From contig CAYJNS010000040.1 in the NCBI GenBank assembly GCA_964371745.1, forward strand, positions 1-9,305: a stretch of DNA of 9,305 bases, given 5' to 3'. Position 1 is the stretch's first letter. The number at the start of each line of letters is the position of its first letter. This DNA comes from CAKOSP01 sp964371745. Lineage in GTDB: Bacteria > Bacillota_I > Bacilli_A > RF39 > UBA660. The position numbers were made by a program, and so were the translations under genes. Shown here one piece after another: positions 1 to 5,722 of the stretch. Below the pieces are notes generated by a model, which was not told where the DNA came from, made no database searches, and saw only the letters and a program-made list of their open reading frames with translations.

Positions 1-447
1 TTAATAATAAAAAAGTTAAAACAATTATAGTAAATAATGTCAAAAATGGAAATACATAATTTGTTGACCAGAAATACATTCCAGCAGTAAAATCAATAAT
101 AAGTAGTAAAACTGATAAAGAAATATAATTTAATAATATTTTAGAACCAGTAGTATGTATTTTAGATTTTATAAGTTCAATAATTACATTTAAATAAATT
201 AATGAACAACATACAATAATTGACCAAATAACATTACCTTTGGTATGAGTAAATACGTTTATATAAATACATATTATAGACNNNNNNNNNNATGTATTTT
301 TTTACTTTTTAATTTATTATCAACAATATTTTTATAATCTGGATAACTTATATTAGATTTTTCTTTAGCTTTTAATTTTGTATAACATAAAGGACAATTT
401 TTTTCACTTTCATAAACTAATACATTACATTTTTTACATTTATTCAT
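1..447 (-). CDS. DUF6320-like zinc-ribbon membrane protein, partial, interrupted by assembly gap
   Basis: Function unknown. The N-terminus (446 down to 292) carries a zinc-ribbon pair, CKKC at residues 4-7 and CPLC at 18-21, followed by a charged linker with YPDY. After the Ns (282-291) a minus-strand frame beginning at base 280 stays open to the window edge and encodes hydrophobic helices, with GNVIWSII near its start and DFTAGMYFWSTNYVFP further on. Zinc ribbon, linker and then several helices with a D-x3-G-x3-WS-x-NYV-x-P signature is what I recall of DUF6320 proteins. The two halves are in different frames, which fits a gap of arbitrary size rather than a frameshift. I chose ATG at 447 over GTG at 456 because GGGGTGA sits at good spacing before 447. 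The start overlaps the upstream stop by 8 bp, so translational coupling is likely. The C-terminus lies outside the window. Confidence 0.7.
282..291. other. Assembly gap (10 N)
   Basis: Ten Ns lie between two halves of one gene. The reading frame needed on the left (codons starting at 280) does not match the frame on the right (starting at 447) if exactly ten bases are missing, so the gap length is probably a placeholder. The protein comparison suggests that part of the first transmembrane helix is lost here. Confidence 0.95.
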
Positions 448-1693
448 CTTCTTCACCCCATATATTTGAATAAACTATTGGAGTTTGATTAGTTTGTTTA
501 GATAATTCTTTAATAAATGATTTTATAATTTTTAAGTCAGTTATTCTACTTGTAAAACTAATAGTTAAATTATCTTCGAACGAACATACTCCACAGTTTA
601 TTGGACTTTTACTAGTTGGATATAATAAAACTTCTGTATGATTTATATATTTTTTCATTCCATCGGGAATATCAAACTTACCTATATTTGATATAGTAAT
701 AGTTTTTTTATCTTCGCCAAATAAATTAAATCCTATTGGAACTATTATATTTTTAAGTAATAATGGTGTATTTTTAGATATTACATTTTTAGACATATTC
801 ACATTTTTTATAGAAATATCTTTTAAATTATCCTCATTTACTTTAGACCGCAACTCTTTTGATACATGTCTTAGTAATACTTCAAATGTAACGCTATCAT
901 TCATATAATAACCAATATTTACTACACCAAAAAAATTATTAAGAGTTGTTGATTTAAATAATTTCCTTAAATTGACAGGTACAGCTATTACTATCTTTTT
1001 ATCAATATTTTTAGGATTTGCTTTATAGATAGTATATATCATATTTGTTATTAAAATTTCTGTTATAGTACAATCATTTTTTTTACAAAATTTTTTTGAT
1101 TTTTCTACAGAGAAACCACCTTTTTTAAAACTTTTACCTTTAATCCTATAGGCATTAACTTCCTTTTCTTTTTTTGGAAGTTTATTGATTTTTAAATTTC
1201 TAAAATTTTTATTAAAACTATCTTCTATATCATTTTCCATTATAGAATCGCATAATATAACTTTATTTTCATGAGATATTTTTTCATACTTTAATATAAT
1301 ATAATAATATATTAAAGATTTAACAACTTCTGATATACCACTTCCATCAGTTAATGAGTGAAATGCTTCAACAGAAATTCTATTATTATAATATAAAACT
1401 TTAATTATAAAACCATTATTTTCAGTTGGAAAAATTGTAGAACAAGGCGGGGTACATTCTTTTTCTATTAAAAAATGACTATAATTTTTATCAAAATAAT
1501 TCCAAAAAATTCCTTTTCTCATTTTTTTAAATAAATGACTATATCTTTCATAAATTAAATTAATTGCTAGTTGTAGATATTTTGGATCTATTTCAGCTTT
1601 TAATATTACTGCTAATCTAAATACTGAGGAATTATTTTTACTTGTTACCGATGGAAATAGTTTTGCAGCTGAATCTAATTTATAGTTTTCCAT
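440..1693 (-). CDS. Condensation-domain-like acyltransferase (alcohol acetyltransferase type)
   Basis: A 417-residue soluble protein, the length of a complete stand-alone member of the chloramphenicol-acetyltransferase/NRPS-condensation superfamily. The key evidence is H-S-L-T-D-G at residues 112-117, the HxxxDG motif whose histidine acts in acyl transfer, in the usual context (…VEAFHSLTDGSG). Further on are an IVIAVPVNLRKLF segment and a late ITISNIGKFDIP segment, which resemble the 'PvNlR' and 'SNlG' strands of such proteins. Family members move acyl groups from a CoA or carrier protein to alcohols or amines; the substrate here cannot be told. The gene starts 14 bp inside the end of the ADP-ribosylglycohydrolase gene, with a weak AAAGAG ribosome site, and its last bases overlap the DUF6320-like gene, so the three are probably co-translated. 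I infer a role in making or modifying a lipid or small molecule, with the DUF6320-like protein as membrane partner. Confidence 0.72.
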   Translation of the reverse strand: MENYKLDSAAKLFPSVTSKNNSSVFRLAVILKAEIDPKYLQLAINLIYERYSHLFKKMRKGIFWNYFDKNYSHFLIEKECTPPCSTIFPTENNGFIIKVLYYNNRISVEAFHSLTDGSGISEVVKSLIYYYIILKYEKISHENKVILCDSIMENDIEDSFNKNFRNLKINKLPKKEKEVNAYRIKGKSFKKGGFSVEKSKKFCKKNDCTITEILITNMIYTIYKANPKNIDKKIVIAVPVNLRKLFKSTTLNNFFGVVNIGYYMNDSVTFEVLLRHVSKELRSKVNEDNLKDISIKNVNMSKNVISKNTPLLLKNIIVPIGFNLFGEDKKTITISNIGKFDIPDGMKKYINHTEVLLYPTSKSPINCGVCSFEDNLTISFTSRITDLKIIKSFIKELSKQTNQTPIVYSNIWGEEDE

Positions 1694-2513
1694 AAAATCT
1701 CTTTGTTTGTATTAATTTTACAAACTTACTAGGCAATTTTTCATTTACAAAATCTATATAATCTTTTTCTATTGGATAAATAACTTCAGCCATAGAACCT
1801 GTTATAGCAGTTATAGTATCAGTATCTCCACCTATAGATATAGAGTGTCTAATTGCCTCATCAAATGATGAAGAAATACTTAAAATATATAATGCTTCAT
1901 TTACTGCTTTATAAGCGCTACAAGAAAATATATTAGTTCTTTGTAAATGATCTATATCTAAATTAATATCAAAATTAAACTTATTAACAACATAATTTAT
2001 TACATAATCTTTTTCTAAACCTTTTTTAAGTAAATAAATAGTTAAAGCAACAGCTTTAGCACTTTCTATAGCTTCAACAGTATTATGCGATGGAATTGTT
2101 GCTTTAATTGATTCATTAATGACCTCTTCTTCAGTATTAAATAAATGACCTACTGGAGAAACTCTCATTGCACTACCATTACCTCTACTAGTTCCAGTAT
2201 AATTTCCTTGACACCACTGTGTAAATTTAGGTGAAAAAGCACTTTTAAAATAAGGTAAATTTGTTAATTTGTGATTTATATAATTTAAACCATATTCTTT
2301 TAATTTAAATTCATAAGAAATATTATTTATTATACTATCTAAAATAGCTATAGTTAATATAGTATCATCACTATAAAAAGACTTTTCTGTTAATAACTTG
2401 TTATTATATATTGATAATCGTCTTTCTAAATTGACTATTTTATTTTTAGCATCTATTGATTCTGGATACTCATAAATAGATCCAGCGAAATCTCCAATTA
2501 TTGCTCCATACAT
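1680..2513 (-). CDS. ADP-ribosylglycohydrolase family protein (ARH/DraG type)
   Basis: A 277-residue protein with the full ARH/DraG signature. The N-terminus is MYGAIIGDFAGSIYE; the first metal-binding motif is YSDDT (residues 47-51, D49/D50); a central GNGSAMRVSP is at 111-120; SHNTVEAIESAKAVA follows at 142-155; and the second metal motif is GGDTDT (228-233, D230/D232). In this family two Mg2+ ions held by these aspartates activate hydrolysis of ADP-ribose from proteins or small ADP-ribosylated compounds in the cytosol. No ADP-ribosyltransferase is visible in the window, so the substrate is unknown and some relatives act on free metabolites. Start: ATG at 2513 with AAGGTGA about 5 bases upstream. 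It is the first of three overlapping genes. A terminator for the preceding genes lies only about 30 bases before its start, and I found no convincing promoter in that space. Confidence 0.93.
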   Translation of the reverse strand: MYGAIIGDFAGSIYEYPESIDAKNKIVNLERRLSIYNNKLLTEKSFYSDDTILTIAILDSIINNISYEFKLKEYGLNYINHKLTNLPYFKSAFSPKFTQWCQGNYTGTSRGNGSAMRVSPVGHLFNTEEEVINESIKATIPSHNTVEAIESAKAVALTIYLLKKGLEKDYVINYVVNKFNFDINLDIDHLQRTNIFSCSAYKAVNEALYILSISSSFDEAIRHSISIGGDTDTITAITGSMAEVIYPIEKDYIDFVNEKLPSKFVKLIQTKRFYGKL

Positions 2514-2541
2514 TTAAATCACCTTCAGTATATACTACCAT

Positions 2542-2566
2542 AAAAAAACACACTTTACTAGTGTGT
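2542..2566 (-). terminator. Rho-independent terminator after the small membrane gene
   Basis: A perfect 7-bp stem, ACACACT (2548-2554) with AGTGTGT (2560-2566), and a 5-base loop. On the minus strand it is followed by seven Ts (A-run 2542-2548). It lies 13 bases beyond the stop of the 70-residue membrane protein and about 30 bases before the ADP-ribosylglycohydrolase start, so it separates or attenuates transcription between the two gene groups. Confidence 0.75.
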
Positions 2567-2578
2567 AATTATTTTAAT

Positions 2579-2791
2579 CTAACTAAAAATATCAGTGATT
2601 ATTTCTATGATATCAGTTAAAAACTTCATCTTATTTTTTGAACATATTAATAATACTAATAATAATAATAAAAAAACTGATAAACTAGTTATAAAAAAGA
2701 AATTTTCTTTAAATATTAATAAGTTTAATATTATATTTATAAAACTTATTAAAAATAGTATTATATATATTATTTTATTCTTATTTTGCAT
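2579..2791 (-). CDS. Small two-helix membrane protein, unknown
   Basis: Seventy residues with two hydrophobic stretches, roughly residues 8-27 and 32-50, a lysine-rich CSKNKMK link and an amphipathic C-terminal tail (FLTDIIEIITDIFS). The positive residues at the N-terminus (QNKNK) and after the second helix predict both ends in the cytoplasm. The ATG at 2791 lies 22 bp inside the end of the upstream 237-residue gene and has GGGATGA at proper spacing, so it is probably translated from the same message. A terminator follows directly. Homology is not recognisable by eye. Small overlapping membrane proteins of this kind can be toxins, anchors or partners of the preceding protein, but nothing decides between these. 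Confidence 0.6.
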   Translation of the reverse strand: MQNKNKIIYIILFLISFINIILNLLIFKENFFFITSLSVFLLLLLVLLICSKNKMKFLTDIIEIITDIFS

Positions 2792-3483
2792 TTATTTTCA
2801 TCCCACTCAAAGGACCCTTTTAAAGTTTCTCCGTATAGATTATAATCCTTCACTATCTCCGTAAAATTAACTTCAGAATTTAAAATTAAATCTCTAATAA
2901 GCGGATTAGCATTATCTATATTCAAATTTTTAGTTAATAACATATCAATATATTTATCTAACATATATACATCGCACTCCAAATTTAAAAAACTACCAGT
3001 TGACAAAGTAAAAATTTGAGACATAGTTCGATAAAAATCAAAAAATGTATAATTAATAACATTGTGTTCTTCACGTACCTTTAAATTATTATCAGAATAA
3101 AGTAATTCTTTATTTTTTATTAAGGATAATAATTCATTTTTCATTAAATTATTATAATGATCATTAAATTTTTTAGTATCTTTTATACCAAAATCAGATG
3201 ACGGAAAAGGTGTAGAAATACCTTCAAAAAAATTACCATAAGCATCTATCGCCCCAATTAAATGAGAATATAATTTAAATAATTTACTTCTTTTAATATC
3301 TGCAGAATAACCCATTAAATATGATTCTCGCATAATTAAGAAAAATTTAAACTTTTCTATACGCCTTCCTCTAATTTTATTTGGAACTATTATTAAATCT
3401 TCCATAGTTTTAATTTCGTCACTAATTTTTTTTATTTCTTCTGCTAAAATACATGATAATTCAAATTGACTTATATTTTTCAT
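2770..3483 (-). CDS. Hypothetical protein, 237 residues, mostly helical
   Basis: I do not recognise this protein. It has no signal peptide or membrane segment and looks largely alpha-helical. Visible features are an acidic/lysine N-terminal helix (LAEEIKKISDEIKTMEDL, residues 13-30), a basic patch KIRGRRIEKFKFF, a central FFEGISTPFPSSDFG segment, and an aromatic stretch VINYTFFDFYRTMSQIF. The start is well supported: ATG at 3483 has a strong GGAGGT site 6-7 bases upstream and a plausible promoter about 20 bases before that. It overlaps the following two-helix membrane protein, making a two-gene unit closed by a terminator. The soluble-plus-small-membrane-protein arrangement is compatible with a defence, toxin-antitoxin or signalling pair, but no motif supports any of these directly. 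Confidence 0.75.
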   Translation of the reverse strand: MKNISQFELSCILAEEIKKISDEIKTMEDLIIVPNKIRGRRIEKFKFFLIMRESYLMGYSADIKRSKLFKLYSHLIGAIDAYGNFFEGISTPFPSSDFGIKDTKKFNDHYNNLMKNELLSLIKNKELLYSDNNLKVREEHNVINYTFFDFYRTMSQIFTLSTGSFLNLECDVYMLDKYIDMLLTKNLNIDNANPLIRDLILNSEVNFTEIVKDYNLYGETLKGSFEWDENKCKIRIK

Positions 3484-3502
3484 CGTTAACCTCCATAATT
3501 GA

Positions 3503-3532
3503 ATTCTATCATAACTTAAAATAAAATATCAA
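3503..3532 (-). promoter_or_regulatory. Sigma-A promoter for the 237-residue gene
   Basis: Minus strand TTGATA (3527-3532), 18-base spacer, TAGAAT (3503-3508); each hexamer matches consensus at five of six positions. The predicted start of transcription is near 3496, just before the GGAGGT ribosome site. Confidence 0.5.
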
Positions 3533-3626
3533 GTATAATTTTTTAAAAATCTATCATCTATTTTTAATATACAGTTTGCATACATTATACATTAATTTTA
3601 ATTATTATTTAGATATTTTAAAAACA

Positions 3627-4403
3627 CTATTTATTACGAGATTTAATATAAATTCTATGATTATTATTATCAAATCTTTTATTATGTTTAATATATTCAT
3701 ATAATTTTTGAATTTTTTTTAATTTAACTGTACTCGATTGATTATCACTTATAGCGTCTATATATAAACTTATAAAAGTTTTATCTGGAATATTTTTTGA
3801 CATTGCTTCAGCATATTGATTATTTGTATATATTTTAATTACTTTTGAAGTTGGAATATCAGAAATACCTAAAATTTGATGATAAAACTTTCTTATTTTT
3901 TCAACAGTCAAATGGTACATATGAATAAAATTTATACTTTTTTGTTCATATAATACATATAATTTATCCATTCTATTTTCAAGAATAGAAAGTTTTTCAA
4001 ATATATCATCATCACATAATATAGGTAAAGGTTGTAAATATTTTTCCAATATATAATTTTGTAGTTTATAAATTTCACCATACCTATCAAATAATACTTT
4101 TGCTTTACCAATTATATTAAAAATTGCATTGCTTTGATTTTTAAAATCATTATCAGCACTTAAATATAAATCTTTAATTGGTTTTTCAAAATATTCTATT
4201 CTAAATCCATTAATTATTGCAGCTCCTCTAATCAATATATCTGGCTTTACATTTGTTTTTATTATATGTAAATCAATATCTGAATATTTAGAAGAAATTC
4301 CTGTTAAATAACTACCATAAAATACTATTCCTATAACTTCTTTATTATTAATATAATTCATTTTATTTATAAATTCATTAATTGCTAATTCAAAATCTTG
4401 CAT
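3627..4403 (-). CDS. Nucleotidyltransferase-domain protein (MNT/aminoglycoside-adenylyltransferase-like fold)
   Basis: A 258-residue protein with a clear polymerase-beta-type nucleotidyltransferase N-domain: GS at residues 30-31 in VFYGSYLTG, then SDIDLHII at 41-48 with metal-binding D42 and D44, and a likely third carboxylate E70 in GFRIEYFEKP. The remaining ~170 residues look helical, as in antibiotic nucleotidyltransferases and related uncharacterised Firmicute proteins. Such enzymes transfer a nucleotide from NTP to a small molecule or, in MNT toxin-antitoxin pairs, to a protein. No HEPN partner is adjacent, which argues against the MNT/HEPN type, and the length argues for the ANT-like type; the substrate is unknown. 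Start: ATG at 4403, preceded by AAAGGAGAAGG. It appears to be a single-gene unit with its own promoter. About 95 bases separate its stop from the promoter of the next gene, with no clear terminator. Confidence 0.85.
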   Translation of the reverse strand: MQDFELAINEFINKMNYINNKEVIGIVFYGSYLTGISSKYSDIDLHIIKTNVKPDILIRGAAIINGFRIEYFEKPIKDLYLSADNDFKNQSNAIFNIIGKAKVLFDRYGEIYKLQNYILEKYLQPLPILCDDDIFEKLSILENRMDKLYVLYEQKSINFIHMYHLTVEKIRKFYHQILGISDIPTSKVIKIYTNNQYAEAMSKNIPDKTFISLYIDAISDNQSSTVKLKKIQKLYEYIKHNKRFDNNNHRIYIKSRNK

Positions 4404-4431
4404 AAATAACCTTCTCCTTTAATTAATAAAT

Positions 4432-4460
4432 ACTATATCACACATTTTTTCTATTTTAAA
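4432..4460 (-). promoter_or_regulatory. Probable promoter of the nucleotidyltransferase gene
   Basis: Minus strand TTTAAA (4455-4460), 17-base spacer, TATAGT (4432-4437). It lies after the orphan terminator at 4481-4507 and before the start at 4403, as expected if the gene is independently transcribed. The -35 match is only four of six. Confidence 0.4.
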
Positions 4461-4480
4461 TATAATAAGCTTTTTTGTAT

Positions 4481-4507
4481 AAAAAACGAACCCTTTTAAA
4501 AGGTTCG
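4481..4507 (-). terminator. Rho-independent terminator without an obvious upstream gene
   Basis: On the minus strand CGAACC (4502-4507) pairs with GGTTCG (4487-4492); the U/A-rich interior can extend the stem by about three pairs, and six Ts follow (A-run 4481-4486). It is a strong, typical terminator, but no minus-strand coding region exists between it and 5344. It either ends a small RNA, ends stray transcripts from the cassette at 5345-6447, or attenuates the nucleotidyltransferase gene. Confidence 0.75.
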
Positions 4508-4628
4508 ATTGCTTACTCAATGGTGCCTAAGTGGTGGAAGTACAACAACTTATGACATCAGTAAAGGTAGTAATAAATTACTAACTAATTAGATTATATA
4601 CCAAATATTAAAAATAATCTACTTCTAA
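4508..4628. other. Non-coding stretch, possible small RNA or gene remnant
   Basis: No gene can be assigned. Bases 4508-4570 are less AT-rich than the surroundings. On the minus strand this stretch feeds into the terminator at 4481-4507 and holds two small hairpins: TAGTAAT (rc of 4574-4580 area) against ATTACTA, and AGATTAT/ATAATCT around 4591-4620. On the plus strand 4509-4592 is a 27-codon frame starting with TTG (reading LTQWCLSGGSTTTYDISKG…) without a ribosome site. It could be a small RNA, a leader region or a relic of a gene end; I do not recognise it. Confidence 0.25.
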
Positions 4629-4657
4629 TTGCATTTAAAACTATATTTTGTTATTAT
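4629..4657 (+). promoter_or_regulatory. Possible promoter of the 145-residue gene
   Basis: TTGCAT (4629-4634), 17-base spacer, TATTAT (4652-4657). Geometry is right and the -10 is good, but the -35 matches only three positions and the predicted transcript would begin right at the ribosome site, leaving a leader of about 12 bases. Confidence 0.35.
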
Positions 4658-4675
4658 ATTAGTGAGGTGAGGTCT

Positions 4676-5113
4676 ATGGACTATTTTTCTGAAAAAGAAG
4701 AAAATAAAAAAAATACTTATTCCCATTTAAATATTGCAGAATGTTTATATTTATACGGAATAGAAGCAATTGATGATATTTTAGTAACTTTTGCTATCGG
4801 AGCTTTACAACTTAAGTATTCTTTAAATGAAAATTTTGTTTTAGAAAACAATAAATTTCCTTTAATAGCAGAGGAAGATATTTTTGACTATGATGGCTAC
4901 TCTTACAACATTAAAAAATTTGGTGAAAGTTCTAAAAGATATCTAACAACTGGTGTTAATGAATCAAATTACAAAGAAGCACAAAAACAAGCTTTATTAT
5001 GTAGTAATGCAAAATTATTATCTTTATTTAATCAAGAAATAGTAAATGAAATTATTAAAAGACGTAAAGCTGTAGCTGAATATCCATTACAAAAAGTTAA
5101 AAAACATTCTTAA
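4676..5113 (+). CDS. Hypothetical protein, 145 residues
   Basis: I do not recognise this protein. It is soluble, with a charged N-terminus (EKEENKKN), a hydrophobic helix around ECLYLYGIEAIDDILVTFAIGALQLKY, an acidic/aromatic middle (EEDIFDYDGYSYNIKKFG) and a lysine-rich C-terminal tail. ATG at 4676 is preferred over GTG at 4667 because AGGTGA lies 5 bases before it. It is the only plus-strand gene between 1 and 7837, sits between an orphan terminator and a block of palindromes with an oriT-like site, and has a hairpin terminator directly on its stop codon. That setting suggests a gene carried in with a mobilizable element, either cargo or an accessory factor; this is inferred from position alone. 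It is too short and lacks the histidine motifs to be a relaxase. Confidence 0.7.
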   Translation: MDYFSEKEENKKNTYSHLNIAECLYLYGIEAIDDILVTFAIGALQLKYSLNENFVLENNKFPLIAEEDIFDYDGYSYNIKKFGESSKRYLTTGVNESNYKEAQKQALLCSNAKLLSLFNQEIVNEIIKRRKAVAEYPLQKVKKHS

Positions 5114-5176
5114 AAAATAACTCGTGGCACGTTTTGTTTTGCATAGCAAAATGAAAGTGGCGATAGAGTTATTTTT
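5113..5176 (+). terminator. Long nested hairpin acting as terminator of the 145-residue gene
   Basis: An 11-bp perfect stem, AAAAATAACTC (5113-5123) with GAGTTATTTTT (5166-5176), encloses a second hairpin, TTTTGC (5137-5142)-ATA-GCAAAA (5146-5151), and two copies of GTGGC. It begins on the last base of the stop codon and ends in a T-run, so it can terminate plus-strand transcripts. The A-run on the other side would let it work from the opposite strand too. Confidence 0.65.
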
Positions 5177-5202
5177 AATTTGCATTAATATGCAAATTAA
5201 AA
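5173..5202. repeat. Perfect 13-bp palindrome, 4-base loop
   Basis: TTTTAATTTGCAT (5173-5185) is the exact reverse complement of 5190-5202, with loop TAAT. It shares its first bases with the terminator stem and its last base with the next inverted repeat, so three stem-loops are packed end to end. Role unknown; a single-strand origin or a protein site on a mobile element are possibilities. Confidence 0.8.
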
Positions 5203-5244
5203 CCCTATATAGTTTTTGGTATTCTCAAAAAATATTTATAGGGT
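5202..5244. repeat. 8-bp inverted repeat with 27-base loop
   Basis: ACCCTATA (5202-5209) pairs with TATAGGGT (5237-5244). It is the third stem in the block between the 145-residue gene and the oriT-like site. The loop contains no further strong stem. Confidence 0.6.
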
Positions 5245-5273
5245 ATAAGGGGTATCAAAAGGGTTCTCTCTTT

Positions 5274-5313
5274 GCACACTCGTTATTGGCTCCGCCAATT
5301 GCGTAGTGTGTTA
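5274..5313 (+). other. oriT-like site of MOB_V (pMV158/Pre-Mob) type
   Basis: The core is TAGTGTG (5304-5310) followed by TTA, matching the MOB_V nick motif TAGTGTG|TTA known from pMV158 oriT; the predicted nick lies between 5310 and 5311. As in pMV158 the nick follows an inverted repeat: ATTGGC (5285-5290)-TCC-GCCAAT (5294-5299). The outer arms CACACT (5275-5280) and AGTGTG (5305-5310) extend it into one long imperfect hairpin with a mismatch and a bulge. GCACAC at the left and TAGTGTG at the right are both also present in the pMV158 site as I remember it. In such elements the mob gene normally follows on the same strand. Here the downstream genes run the other way and no relaxase is present. 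Confidence 0.72.
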
Positions 5314-5344
5314 CTCATTTGTCAAGGTCTTTCAAATAAGATTT

Positions 5345-5722
5345 TTAGTCTTTTTTAATTTCGTAGGATATATTATCACAAGTTATATTTATATTTGAAT
5401 TTTTAAAATTATTTTCGTCATAATTGTCTGAAAATAAGACATAATTTTTTTCGTCTATCGAATCAATATCTACATAAACATTTGATATAAATTTCCGATT
5501 ATTATTATCATTAATATTAAATGCAGTAACCTGATTAAAAGTTAATATAATTAATTCATTTTTATCATAAATATTTATTGAATCTTTCCAAAGTATTTTT
5601 AAAATTAAAATTATGCTATTATTTTTATAATCATGTTCTATCTTTATATAATCACATCCGTGCAGTGAATAAAATTTTTTCTTAAATTCTTCAATATCAT
5701 TCAGACTTTTAATTGTTTCCAT
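5345..5722 (-). CDS. Hypothetical protein, 125 residues (third gene of cassette)
   Basis: Not recognised. After a short helix (METIKSLNDIEEFKKKFY) the protein alternates short hydrophobic strands with Asn/Asp/Lys-rich turns (SIILILKILW, ELIILTFNQVTAF, NYVLFSDNYDENNF), suggesting a small all-beta or alpha+beta domain. There is no signal peptide or membrane helix. I prefer ATG at 5722, with AAAAGAG just before it, over the in-frame TTG at 5740. From 5722 the gene overlaps its upstream neighbour by 14 bp. It is the last gene of a three-gene minus-strand unit; its stop lies 34 bases from the predicted nick of the oriT-like site, and no terminator is evident after it. Small acidic beta-rich proteins in such strings are often immunity proteins, but no motif shows this. 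Confidence 0.7.
   Translation of the reverse strand: METIKSLNDIEEFKKKFYSLHGCDYIKIEHDYKNNSIILILKILWKDSINIYDKNELIILTFNQVTAFNINDNNNRKFISNVYVDIDSIDEKNYVLFSDNYDENNFKNSNINITCDNISYEIKKD

Noticed and set aside
2595..2864. 89-codon plus-strand open frame
   Set aside because: It is antisense to the two-helix membrane gene and the end of the 237-residue gene, is dominated by N/I/K/F from AT-rich sequence, and has no ribosome site.
3627..4403. MNT/HEPN toxin-antitoxin pair
   Set aside because: The nucleotidyltransferase is 258 residues, longer than a minimal MNT antitoxin, and neither neighbour shows the HEPN Rx4-6H motif.
4502..4515. tRNA-like GGTTCGATT (T-arm resemblance)
   Set aside because: The flanking bases do not form a 5-bp T stem, and there is no anticodon arm or acceptor stem nearby; the GGTTCG is half of the terminator hairpin.
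4509..4592. 27-codon plus-strand frame (TTG start) as a small gene
   Set aside because: No ribosome site, a TTG start directly beside a terminator hairpin, and no recognisable family; kept only as a possible remnant or part of a small RNA.
4508..4620. T-box or metabolite riboswitch upstream of the nucleotidyltransferase
   Set aside because: No T-box core sequence and no match to riboswitch cores I know; the gene also has its own promoter after the terminator.
5124..5306. 60-codon plus-strand open frame
   Set aside because: It consists of the palindrome block and the oriT-like hairpin, has no ribosome site, and its translation has no protein-like pattern; the open frame follows from the non-coding structure.
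5173..5310. CRISPR array or tandem repeats
   Set aside because: The repeats are inverted pairs of different sequence and length, not regularly spaced direct repeats; no CRISPR-like or tandem array is visible anywhere in the window.
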